NCBI GenBank assembly: GCA_963836085.1
Contig: CAWIHT010000018.1
Coordinates: forward strand, 1 to 64,000
Origin: JAHEEL01 sp963836085
GTDB lineage: Bacteria > Actinomycetota > Acidimicrobiia > Spongiisociales > UBA5794
Direction of reading: 5' to 3'
DNA: 64,000 bases
The position numbers and the translations under genes are program-made. The notes below the pieces were generated by a model that made no database searches, had not been told where the DNA came from, and saw nothing but the letters and a program-made list of their open reading frames with translations. Positions 16,732 through 24,308 of the stretch are shown piece after piece (positions within the stretch are counted from its first letter, which is position 1; the number at the start of each line of letters is the position of its first letter).

Positions 16732-17382
16732 ATGGCTGACGAATCCGCTGAACGCGAGGAGTTGAGCACCCGGCAGCGCATTCTCGCCGAAGCCTCCGCG
16801 CTCTTTGCCAAGAAGGGCTACCACGGCACATCAACCCGCGAGATTGCTGGGGCTGTTGGGATCCAGCAGCCGTCGCTCTTCCATCACTTCGACTCAAAAG
16901 AAGCGATCATGAGCGACCTCATCGACCTCGATCTCGATGAACCGCTCGCGGTCGCCGAACGGGAGGCTGCCGCCGCCGGTTCTCCGGCGCTTCGCCTCTT
17001 CCGGTATCTCGCCTGGGACGTGGAGTACCTCTGCCGGTCCCCATACCACCTGCCGCCGGTGCACCTCATGCTCGGTGACCCCGTGTTCGCCGTTGCGATC
17101 GAGCGCTACGGGCGGCTCGTTGACGCAAGGGAGTCGCTGATCCGGGAGGCGATCGAGGTCGGCGAGTTCGTCGAAGTCGATCCGTCGTTTGCCCAACATG
17201 CCATCGTCTGGATGATTGGCGGGACGGTCGCCGAAGCAGACGAGCTAACGGCCGCTGAGGCACGCGAAATGGCCGACCGCCTCGCCTCGTTCGCCGTTCG
17301 GGCGATGTTGCGTGACCCGGAACAACTCGAAAACGTCAGAGCGGCCGCCGGGTTGGCCGATTTCGACTCCCCGATGAGTTGA
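16732..17382 (+). CDS. TetR-family transcriptional regulator
   Basis: The 216-residue product has an N-terminal helix-turn-helix (about residues 14-58): QRILAEASALFAKKGYHGTS, then REIAGAVGIQQPSLFHHF. A divergent helical ligand domain follows, with no obvious ligand match. AGAGGG precedes the ATG. Two related palindromes upstream suggest autoregulation. It is followed on the same strand by an aminotransferase and alanine dehydrogenase, probably its targets, and may also affect the divergent COG2403 gene. Confidence 0.85.
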   Translation: MADESAEREELSTRQRILAEASALFAKKGYHGTSTREIAGAVGIQQPSLFHHFDSKEAIMSDLIDLDLDEPLAVAEREAAAAGSPALRLFRYLAWDVEYLCRSPYHLPPVHLMLGDPVFAVAIERYGRLVDARESLIREAIEVGEFVEVDPSFAQHAIVWMIGGTVAEADELTAAEAREMADRLASFAVRAMLRDPEQLENVRAAAGLADFDSPMS

Positions 17383-17455
17383 GGATGCTGAAATATGGGA
17401 GAAACGACGGGACGTCTGTCACGTGATCGGCGAACCAAAGTGAAAGGTGGCTGAC

Positions 17456-18670
17456 ATGCCCGGATCATTCCTTCACCCGTTTACGCCACCGCGCAGGCGT
17501 GAATTCATCACGATCGAGCGCGGCGAGGGCGCGGTCGTGTTCGACGATGCCGGGAACTCCTATATCGATGGCATGGCCTCGCTCTGGTACGTCAACATCG
17601 GCCACGGCCGTGAAGAGATGGCGGACGCGATCGCCGCACAGGCGAAGACCCTCGCGGCGTACCACACGTTCGATCCGTTCACCAATGGTCCAGCAGACGG
17701 AGCGGCGGACAAGATCGCCGAGCTGTCGCCGTATGGCGAGTGCCGCGTCTTCTTCGGGTCGTCCGGTTCCGAGGCCGTCGACACGGCGATGAAGTTGGCC
17801 CGCATCGCTCAGCGCGAGGCGGGCCACCCTGAGAAGACCATCGTGGTGAGCCGGGAACGCGGCTATCACGGAACGAACTATGGAGGCACGTCGCTGCAGG
17901 GAATCGCTCCTAACCGCGAGGGCTGGGGTGCGCTTGTTCCCGGTGTCGTCAACGTGGTCGCCGACGACGAGGAAGCCATGAAACAGGTCTTTGCCGACAA
18001 CGGCGACGAGATCGCCGCCATCATCGCCGAACCCGTGCAGGGTGCCGGCGGTGTCTGGCCGCCACCACCCGGGTACCTCCAACATCTCCGCGATCTCTGC
18101 GACACCTACGGCGCCTACTTGATCTTCGACGAGGTCATCACCGGATTCGGCCGCCTCGGGGAATGGTTTGGCAGCCAGTTCTACGGTGTGACACCGGACA
18201 TGATCACGTTCGCCAAGGCCGCGACCTCTGGGTACGTACCGTTCTCCGGTGTCATTGTCGGTCCCGCTGTGAAGGATGCCCTCGAAGCCAACGAGGGGTT
18301 CCTCCTCCGGACCGGTTACACCTACTCCGGGCACCCGCTTGGTGCCGTGGCGGCGCTCAAAGCCATCGAGATCCAGGAGCGCGAGGGGTTGCTGGCACGG
18401 GCACCCGAGATCGGGACACGCCTCCAGGCCGGTCTCTCCAGATTGGTCGACGACGGCCTGCTGGTCAACGTACGCGGCGAGGGGGCGGTCTGGGGTGTCA
18501 CGCTTCCGGACGGCGTCGACAGCGTGGCGACGCGGGACCGACTCCTGAGCGAAGGGGTCATCATGCGGCCACTCCCGCCGTATCTGCTGATGTGTCCGCC
18601 ACTTGTCATCACTGACGATCAGATCGATCAGATGGTGTCAGGATTGAGGAACGTTCTGGAAGCGAGTTGA
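17456..18670 (+). CDS. class III omega-aminotransferase
   Basis: A 404-residue PLP enzyme. The start ATG at 17456 follows AAAGGTGG; a GTG nine bases earlier is possible. Motifs are FFGSSGSEAVDTAMK (phosphate loop, near 103), the GYHGTNYGG segment, IFDEVITGFGR (PLP-ring Asp near 225) and the Schiff-base lysine in FAKAATSGY near 255. It resembles omega-amino acid:pyruvate aminotransferases that act on beta-alanine, GABA, taurine or amines. Alanine dehydrogenase lies 57 bp downstream, which fits a pyruvate-accepting enzyme whose product alanine is recycled. The amino donor cannot be read from the sequence. Confidence 0.82.
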   Translation: MPGSFLHPFTPPRRREFITIERGEGAVVFDDAGNSYIDGMASLWYVNIGHGREEMADAIAAQAKTLAAYHTFDPFTNGPADGAADKIAELSPYGECRVFFGSSGSEAVDTAMKLARIAQREAGHPEKTIVVSRERGYHGTNYGGTSLQGIAPNREGWGALVPGVVNVVADDEEAMKQVFADNGDEIAAIIAEPVQGAGGVWPPPPGYLQHLRDLCDTYGAYLIFDEVITGFGRLGEWFGSQFYGVTPDMITFAKAATSGYVPFSGVIVGPAVKDALEANEGFLLRTGYTYSGHPLGAVAALKAIEIQEREGLLARAPEIGTRLQAGLSRLVDDGLLVNVRGEGAVWGVTLPDGVDSVATRDRLLSEGVIMRPLPPYLLMCPPLVITDDQIDQMVSGLRNVLEAS

Positions 18671-18727
18671 ACAACATGAACTGCTGGCGCTCTCAATTGG
18701 GATCGCCAACCGAGGTGGAGGTACGCG

Positions 18728-19864
18728 ATGATCGTTGGGGTTCCGAAGGAGATCAAGAATGCCGAGCGCCGCGTTGGCCTGACCCCCGCGTCGGTGCGGG
18801 AACTCGTCGCCCACGGCCACGATGTGATCGTCGAGACACAGGCCGGCATCGGAATCGCGGCATCGGATGATGACTACGTCGAGGCCGGAGGCACCATCGC
18901 TCCGACCGCCGATGAGGTGTGGTCGCAGGCAACGATGATCGTCAAGGTCAAGGAACCGCAGGCCGCCGAGCGCGCACGGCTCCGTCCCGACCACGTGCTG
19001 TTCACCTACCTGCACCTTGCCCCGGATCCGAAACAGACCAAGGATCTCGTCGAGAGCGGCGCGACCTGCATCGCCTATGAGACCGTCACCGACGACACCG
19101 GCGGACTGCCGCTCCTCGCTCCGATGTCACAGGTCGCTGGACGCATGTCGATCCAGGCCGGGGCTCATTGCCTCGAGGCGCCGCATGGAGGTGCCGGACT
19201 CCTCTTGGGAGGCGTTCCGGGCGTGATGCCGGCACGGGTGGTCGTGATCGGTGGCGGGGTCGTGGGGGAACACGCCATCCAGATGGCCACCGGACTCGGT
19301 GGCGACGTCGTGGTTCTCGACAACAGCGTCCCGGTGCTGAACAGGCTTGCTCGTCACTTCGGAAACGCGCTCGAAACCGTCTACTCAACGAGGTCCGCGG
19401 TCGAGGAGTTCGTGCTGACAGCCGATCTGGTGATCGGTGCCGTGCTCGTCAAGGGAGACCGGGCGCCAACGCTCGTCAGCGCGGACATGGTTGAGCGGAT
19501 GAAGCCCGGTTCCGTTCTCGTCGATGTGGCGATCGACCAGGGTGGATGCTTCGAGACGTCGCATCCGACGACGCACGAGGAACCGACGTACATCGTCGAT
19601 GACGTGGTGCACTACTGCGTTGCGAACATGCCGGGGGCCGTCCCACAGACCTCGACCCATGCGCTGAACAACGCCACACTCCCGTTCACGCTCGCTCTGG
19701 CAGACAAGGGTGCGAAGCAGGCCATGCTCGATGATCCGCATCTGCTCGGCGGCTTGAACGTGTGCGGCGGAGCGGTGACCGAAGAACATGTCGCGACGGC
19801 GCTCGGCTACGACTTCGTCGATCCAGCGGTCGCGCTCGACGAGAACTGCAAAGCGGTCGGCTGA
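18728..19864 (+). CDS. ald: alanine dehydrogenase
   Basis: It interconverts L-alanine and pyruvate plus ammonia with NAD. The 378 residues start MIVGVPKEIKNAERRVGLTP, a family signature. Catalytic lysine is in VKVKEP near 74 and histidine in TYLHLA near 97; the NAD-binding glycine loop is VVIGGGVVGEHA near 172. GGAGG stands 6 bases before the ATG. Together with the preceding aminotransferase it can pass amino groups to pyruvate and release them as ammonia, regenerating pyruvate. Confidence 0.94.
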   Translation: MIVGVPKEIKNAERRVGLTPASVRELVAHGHDVIVETQAGIGIAASDDDYVEAGGTIAPTADEVWSQATMIVKVKEPQAAERARLRPDHVLFTYLHLAPDPKQTKDLVESGATCIAYETVTDDTGGLPLLAPMSQVAGRMSIQAGAHCLEAPHGGAGLLLGGVPGVMPARVVVIGGGVVGEHAIQMATGLGGDVVVLDNSVPVLNRLARHFGNALETVYSTRSAVEEFVLTADLVIGAVLVKGDRAPTLVSADMVERMKPGSVLVDVAIDQGGCFETSHPTTHEEPTYIVDDVVHYCVANMPGAVPQTSTHALNNATLPFTLALADKGAKQAMLDDPHLLGGLNVCGGAVTEEHVATALGYDFVDPAVALDENCKAVG

Positions 19865-19879
19865 AGGGCCCCGCCCGGT

Positions 19880-20281
19880 CTACGGCGCGGCGATCCCGAG
19901 AACGGGGCATGGTGCGTCGATCATCACCTGGAGCGCCTTGCTCCCGAGGAGCAGCTTCCCGGCGGCGCTGCGCCGCTGGTAGCCGATCACGATGAGTTCG
20001 GCGTTGTAGTCGGCGGCTGCGGCAAGGATGTCGTCGGCCGGTGACTGGCCGCGTACGTAGTCTTCGATTTCGAAGTCAAGGCCTTCTTCAGTGAGTCGTT
20101 CACCGACGGCATCGAGCGCCGTGCGCGCTGCATTGATCTCTTCAGGAGAGGTGTGCGTCCCACCGCGCAGCGAATGGACAACGATCAGCCTTCCCTCACA
20201 TTGGTGGGCCTGATCGATCGCGAGATCGAGGGCGCGATTGCCCTCAGGGTTGTCCATGTATCCGAGGATGATGTTGGCCAT
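19880..20281 (-). CDS. universal stress protein (UspA family)
   Basis: A single-domain Usp of 133 residues with NIILGYMDNPEGNRALDLAI at the N-terminus. The ATP-binding-type C-terminal loop is present as ELIVIGYQRRSAAGKLLLGS, a variant of GxxGxxxxLLGS. GGAGG precedes the ATG at 20281. It probably forms dimers and binds ATP. It is convergent with ald and has no evident partner. Confidence 0.85.
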   Translation of the reverse strand: MANIILGYMDNPEGNRALDLAIDQAHQCEGRLIVVHSLRGGTHTSPEEINAARTALDAVGERLTEEGLDFEIEDYVRGQSPADDILAAAADYNAELIVIGYQRRSAAGKLLLGSKALQVMIDAPCPVLGIAAP

Positions 20282-20359
20282 GCGTGCCTCCAGCAATTGG
20301 GTCGGTGCACCGGAGCATAAAGGGTCCGGCTTCGTCTCGACAGAGTCGTCCGTCGGAAA

Positions 20360-20905
20360 CTAGGCGAACACCCAAATCGCGCCTACTGCGAGGATGCCCG
20401 AGGCGACGATCCCCATGACGATTCCTGCTCCCCACAACCACCGCTGCCTGACAATCGCCGACAGTCCGGTGACGGCGATGGCCACGGCGAAGACCGTTGC
20501 TGCGAGGGCGAACACGAGGTGCTCAGAGGAGTACTCCCTCACCGCCGCTTCGTCGGTCAGGGCCTCGGCGTTCTCCTCGGCGGCCTTCGCTTCGAGGGCC
20601 GCGATCTCCTCGATCTCCGCGGCGTCCGGCGTGACGCCGAGCGCAATCTGGATTTCGTGCTTGGACTGCAAGACCTGGACGGAGATGCGGTCGGCGTCAC
20701 TGTTCGTGACCGCGACGATCTCTTCGGTTCGTTCGAGGATGATTTCGTGCGCCGTCATGCCGGCGAGGAGGGCGGCGATGGATGCCAGCACGGAGAACGC
20801 GAGCGTCGTGAACGCCACGCCACGGAACCACGTTGGAGCTCGCTCCTCGAGGTCCTCGAGGGCCAGTTCAGTGGCAAGTTCGGCCGATTCGCTGTATTCG
20901 CTCAC
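20360..20905 (-). CDS. DUF4337-like membrane protein
   Basis: About 181 residues from the GTG at 20905. One helix lies near residues 28-50 (FTTLAFSVLASIAALLAG). A charged, Glu/Ala-rich coiled-coil region spans about 60-115, and two closely spaced helices occur near the C-terminus (about 125-180). This one-helix, coil, two-helix layout matches DUF4337 proteins of unknown function. No good ribosome-binding site is visible. It lies 44 bp downstream of padR on the same strand and may be co-transcribed. Confidence 0.55.
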   Translation of the reverse strand: MSEYSESAELATELALEDLEERAPTWFRGVAFTTLAFSVLASIAALLAGMTAHEIILERTEEIVAVTNSDADRISVQVLQSKHEIQIALGVTPDAAEIEEIAALEAKAAEENAEALTDEAAVREYSSEHLVFALAATVFAVAIAVTGLSAIVRQRWLWGAGIVMGIVASGILAVGAIWVFA

Positions 20906-20949
20906 GGGACGGGACGATAGCGGAGGGCGGAGATTCGGTCGCCGGTCGG

Positions 20950-21507
20950 CTATTCGGTGAGATAGCGGGCCTCGAGCTGCTCGAGGTAGGACGTTGTGGC
21001 CGCCGCGTTGTGCTGACGCCACAACTCGACGTTGTCGGGATGTTGATCGGCGTCGTCCAGGGCGTCGAGTGTGGCCTGGAGTGCGGTACGTTGCCGCCGA
21101 ACCAGCGTGAGCGGAGATCGGCCCGATCGTTCCAGGAGGGCCAGTTTCAAGAGGAACTCGATGCGGATGTCACGCACGTGCACGACCGGCTCGTCCAACC
21201 ACGCGCCGAGCCGATTCCGACCGGACGGCGTGATGGTGTGGATGACCCGCTGCGGACCAGCATCGCCCGGTTCGGTGTGCGCCGACTCGGCTAGTCCGGC
21301 TCCGACCAGACGGTCGAGTGCCCGGTAGACCAGAGGCCGTCGAACGGTGAAGACCCGCCCCACGTCTGTGCCGGGTTTGAGTTCCTTGAAGATCGCGAAA
21401 CCGTGAGCGGGACGCTCTGCAAGGAGGCCGAGCACCGCAAGCTCGGTCCGCGAGAGGCGCGGCTGGTCGTTCCGGACTCCTGACGGCTCTGGGGGAGATG
21501 GTGCCAC
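20950..21507 (-). CDS. PadR-family transcriptional regulator
   Basis: The 185-residue protein has a winged helix (about residues 18-100: LSRTELAVLGLLAERPAHGF, then VYRALDRLVGAGL and VIHTITPSGRNRL), followed by a helical C-terminal dimerisation domain. That is the PadR-s1 plan. The start is probably the GTG at 21507. It is divergent from modABC, and a symmetric operator-like array lies between the two, so modABC is a likely target besides padR itself. The effector is unknown. Confidence 0.82.
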   Translation of the reverse strand: MAPSPPEPSGVRNDQPRLSRTELAVLGLLAERPAHGFAIFKELKPGTDVGRVFTVRRPLVYRALDRLVGAGLAESAHTEPGDAGPQRVIHTITPSGRNRLGAWLDEPVVHVRDIRIEFLLKLALLERSGRSPLTLVRRQRTALQATLDALDDADQHPDNVELWRQHNAAATTSYLEQLEARYLTE

Positions 21508-21541
21508 GGGGCATGCTCCGGTTCGTTCGGCGGTCGCCGCG

Positions 21542-21584
21542 ACTAGTCTCGCCTTCAGCGAGTGATAGTCACGATGAGACTAGT
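21542..21584. promoter_or_regulatory. nested inverted repeats between padR and modA
   Basis: ACTAGTCTC (21542-21550) and GAGACTAGT (21576-21584) form a perfect 9-bp inverted repeat 25 bp apart; each contains the palindrome ACTAGT. Between them, near the centre, lies GTGATAGTCAC, a second dyad. It sits in the padR-modA intergenic space immediately before modA, as expected of operators for a dimeric regulator. Confidence 0.6.
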
Positions 21585-21596
21585 TGAGTGTTGACC

Positions 21597-22367
21597 ATGG
21601 CAAAGCACCGAATTGCGATCGTTGCAGCGCTCGCGCTCACCATGGCGGCCTGTGGTGGAGCGGACGCAGCGGACTCGCCGGCATCCGACCCGGCCGGAGA
21701 GGTGCTCGTCTCGGCCGCGGCATCGCTCACTGATGCCTTCGCCGACATCGAAGCAGCATTCGAGGCGGCACATCCCAAGGTGGACGTGATTCTCAACCTC
21801 GGAGGCAGTTCCTCGCTCCGAGAGCAGATCCTCGAAGGCGCCCCGGTAGATGTTTTTGCTTCCGCAAACGCGTCGAACGTGGCACGCGTGGTTGACGAGG
21901 GGTTGGTTGTCGGAACGCCGCAGGTCTTTGCCCGCAACCTCCTCCAGATCGCCGTTCCGTCCGGCAATCCCGCGGGGATCGCCGACCTGGAGGATTTGGC
22001 CCGTGAGGATCTACTGATCGGTCTGTGCGCTGAGGCCGTGCCGTGTGGAGCCTTCGCTCGGCAAGCCCTTGAGAACGCGCAGGTCACCGCTGCGATCGAC
22101 ACCAATGAACCGGATGTTCGGGCGCTGCTCACCAAGATCGAGGCTGGGGAGCTGGATGCCGGGATCACCTACGTGACCGACGTCGCTTCAACCGGTGGCG
22201 GCGTCGATGGCATCGACATACCGATCGAGGTGAACGCCGCGGCCGAGTACCCGATCGCGACCCTCGTCGATGCTCCCAACCCTGGCGCTGCGGCCGCGTT
22301 CGTTGCGTTCGTTGTCTCCGATGAAGGGCGTTCCATCCTCGAGTCGCACGGATTCGGTACCCCATGA
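21597..22367 (+). CDS. modA: molybdate ABC transporter substrate-binding lipoprotein
   Basis: The 256-residue precursor has a lipoprotein signal (RIAIVAALALTMAAC, lipobox MAAC) and a ModA-type periplasmic-binding fold: VLVSAAASLTDAFADI with oxyanion-binding serines, then LGGSSSLREQI, GAPVDVFASAN and the late GITYVTD segment. It binds molybdate or tungstate outside the membrane. The ATG at 21597 was preferred to a GTG at 21588. Its stop overlaps the modB ATG (ATGA). Expression is probably controlled through the inverted repeats just upstream. Confidence 0.92.
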   Translation: MAKHRIAIVAALALTMAACGGADAADSPASDPAGEVLVSAAASLTDAFADIEAAFEAAHPKVDVILNLGGSSSLREQILEGAPVDVFASANASNVARVVDEGLVVGTPQVFARNLLQIAVPSGNPAGIADLEDLAREDLLIGLCAEAVPCGAFARQALENAQVTAAIDTNEPDVRALLTKIEAGELDAGITYVTDVASTGGGVDGIDIPIEVNAAAEYPIATLVDAPNPGAAAAFVAFVVSDEGRSILESHGFGTP

Positions 22368-23176
22368 GCACTTCGACGCCGGAGCGCCGCCGGGTACGGA
22401 GTCGTCCTCCGGTGTTCCTCGTCGTTCTCGGTGTCCTGGGGCTGGCGATTTTCGTGATCCCATTTGTTGGATTGCTGGCCCGTGTCCCGTGGTCCGACCT
22501 CCCCACGCTGCTGGCGAGCGATATCGTCGTGGACGCCCTGCGGCTGTCGCTTCTGACGTCGATGGCTGCGACCGCCATCGCTGCGGTGCTCGGCGTGCCG
22601 CTCGCTTGGCTGATGGCCCGGGTCGAATTCCCGGGGCGAGCCATCGTCCGAGGCATCGTCACGCTGCCACTCGTGCTTCCCCCGGTGGTCGGTGGCGCCG
22701 CCCTCCTCTTCGCTCTCGGCCGACGCGGTCTCGTCGGTGAGCCGCTGTACGAAGCAACCGGCCTGGTCCTCCCGTTCTCAACCTGGGGAGTGGTGATCGC
22801 GAGCACCTTCGTGGCGATGCCGTTCCTCGTGATCACGGTGGAAGGTGCGTTGCGGAATCTGGACCAGCGCTACGAGGGCGCCGCTTCAACGCTGGGAGCG
22901 AGCAAGTGGACGGTGCTGCGCAGGGTCACGCTCCCGATGATTGGTCCATCGCTCCTGGCCGGACTTGTCCTCACCTGGGCCCGGGCGTTCGGCGAATTTG
23001 GAGCCACCATCACCTTCGCGGGCAACCTCCAGGGCAGAACCCAGACGATGCCGCTGGCCGTGTTCGTTGCCCTCGAAAGCGATCGTGACACAGCCGTTGC
23101 GATCAGCCTGGTGATGGTGGTGGTGTCGCTCGTCGTCCTGATCGCGCTCCGCGAGCGCTGGTGGAAAGCGCTGTGA
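22364..23176 (+). CDS. modB: molybdate ABC transporter permease
   Basis: An integral membrane protein of 270 residues with five or six helices and the permease EAA loop as EGAASTLGASKWTVLRRVTLP (about residues 165-190), which contacts the ATPase. PLAWLMARVEFPGR and the GEFGATITFAGN segment are typical of ModB/CysT-type permeases. It overlaps modA and modC by 4 bases each, so the three are coupled. Confidence 0.92.
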   Translation: MSTSTPERRRVRSRPPVFLVVLGVLGLAIFVIPFVGLLARVPWSDLPTLLASDIVVDALRLSLLTSMAATAIAAVLGVPLAWLMARVEFPGRAIVRGIVTLPLVLPPVVGGAALLFALGRRGLVGEPLYEATGLVLPFSTWGVVIASTFVAMPFLVITVEGALRNLDQRYEGAASTLGASKWTVLRRVTLPMIGPSLLAGLVLTWARAFGEFGATITFAGNLQGRTQTMPLAVFVALESDRDTAVAISLVMVVVSLVVLIALRERWWKAL

Positions 23177-24291
23177 CCCGGCGAGGGCTTGATGCCCACC
23201 TCCAGGTGGTGGTGACGAATGCCTTCCGGCTCGACATCCGCCTGTCGATCCCCCCGGAGAAGACGATTGCCCTGCTCGGTCCGAACGGCGCAGGGAAGTC
23301 GACCGCGGTGTCCGCCCTCGCCGGACTCCGGCCCATCGACGGCGGACGGATCGAGCTTGCCGACACGGTCCTCGACGATCCCGGACGGGCCGCGTTCGTT
23401 CCCCCGGAGCAGCGCCACATCGGCGTGGTGTTCCAGGACTACCTCCTCTTTCCGAATCTCTCGGTCCTCGAGAACGTGGCGTTCGGACTCCGCAGCCGCG
23501 GCGTGCCGCGCGATGAGGCGCTCACGCGATCTGAGACCTGGATCGAACGCCTCGGACTCGGCGGTCTTGGTGATCGAAAGCCATCGCAGTTGTCGGGTGG
23601 GCAGGCGCAACGGGTCGCGCTGGCCAGGGCGCTGGTCACCGAACCCGACCTTCTGCTGCTCGATGAGCCGCTCGCCGCCCTCGACGTCACCACGCGAGCC
23701 GAACTGCGGCGGACCCTCGCAGAGCACCTCCGGACGTTTCCCGGGCCCCGGCTGTTGATCACCCATGATCCGACCGAAGCGTTCCTGCTGGCCGACGAGA
23801 TCCATGTGATTGAGGATGGAGCGATCACGCAGAGTGGCACCGCCGACGAGATCCGCCTGCGTCCTCGCACGGCGTACGTTGCGGACCTCGTTGGTTCGAA
23901 CCTATTCACCGGAGTCGCAGATGGCGGGCGTGTCGAGACCGACGGACACCATCTGCACGTCGCGAACACCGATGCTGCGGGCGACGTTCTGATCACGATT
24001 CGCCCGACGGCAGTGTCGGTGCATCTCCATGAACCGGACGGGAGCCCGCGCAACACTTGGCCGACCACGATCGAGTTGATCGAACCGCTTGGCGAACGCA
24101 CCCGACTCCGCACCGGGGGACCGCTGCCGTTGGTCGTCGAGATCACGACCGAGGCCACGCGATCGCTCGACCTCGCAGCCGGGACCGACGTGTGGGTCGC
24201 CGTCAAAGCCACTGAGATCGGCGTCGAGACCGACCGGCCGGTAGCTCAACGCTCCGGCAACCGACCCGGTGCCGCGGGTGGCCGCCCGTAG
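23173..24291 (+). CDS. modC: molybdate ABC transporter ATP-binding protein
   Basis: The 372-residue protein starts at the GTG that overlaps the modB stop (GTGA). Walker A is GPNGAGKST (near 35), Q-loop VVFQDYLLFP, signature LSGGQAQR, Walker B LLLLDEPLAALD and switch His ITHDPTEA. The C-terminal 130 residues form a mop/TOBE-type molybdate-binding region (ITIRPTAVSVHLHEPDGSP). All catalytic motifs are intact. A fused kinase/PLP enzyme follows 17 bp downstream. Confidence 0.92.
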   Translation: MTRRGLDAHLQVVVTNAFRLDIRLSIPPEKTIALLGPNGAGKSTAVSALAGLRPIDGGRIELADTVLDDPGRAAFVPPEQRHIGVVFQDYLLFPNLSVLENVAFGLRSRGVPRDEALTRSETWIERLGLGGLGDRKPSQLSGGQAQRVALARALVTEPDLLLLDEPLAALDVTTRAELRRTLAEHLRTFPGPRLLITHDPTEAFLLADEIHVIEDGAITQSGTADEIRLRPRTAYVADLVGSNLFTGVADGGRVETDGHHLHVANTDAAGDVLITIRPTAVSVHLHEPDGSPRNTWPTTIELIEPLGERTRLRTGGPLPLVVEITTEATRSLDLAAGTDVWVAVKATEIGVETDRPVAQRSGNRPGAAGGRP

Positions 24292-24308
24292 TAGCGTCCC
24301 TCCCCACC

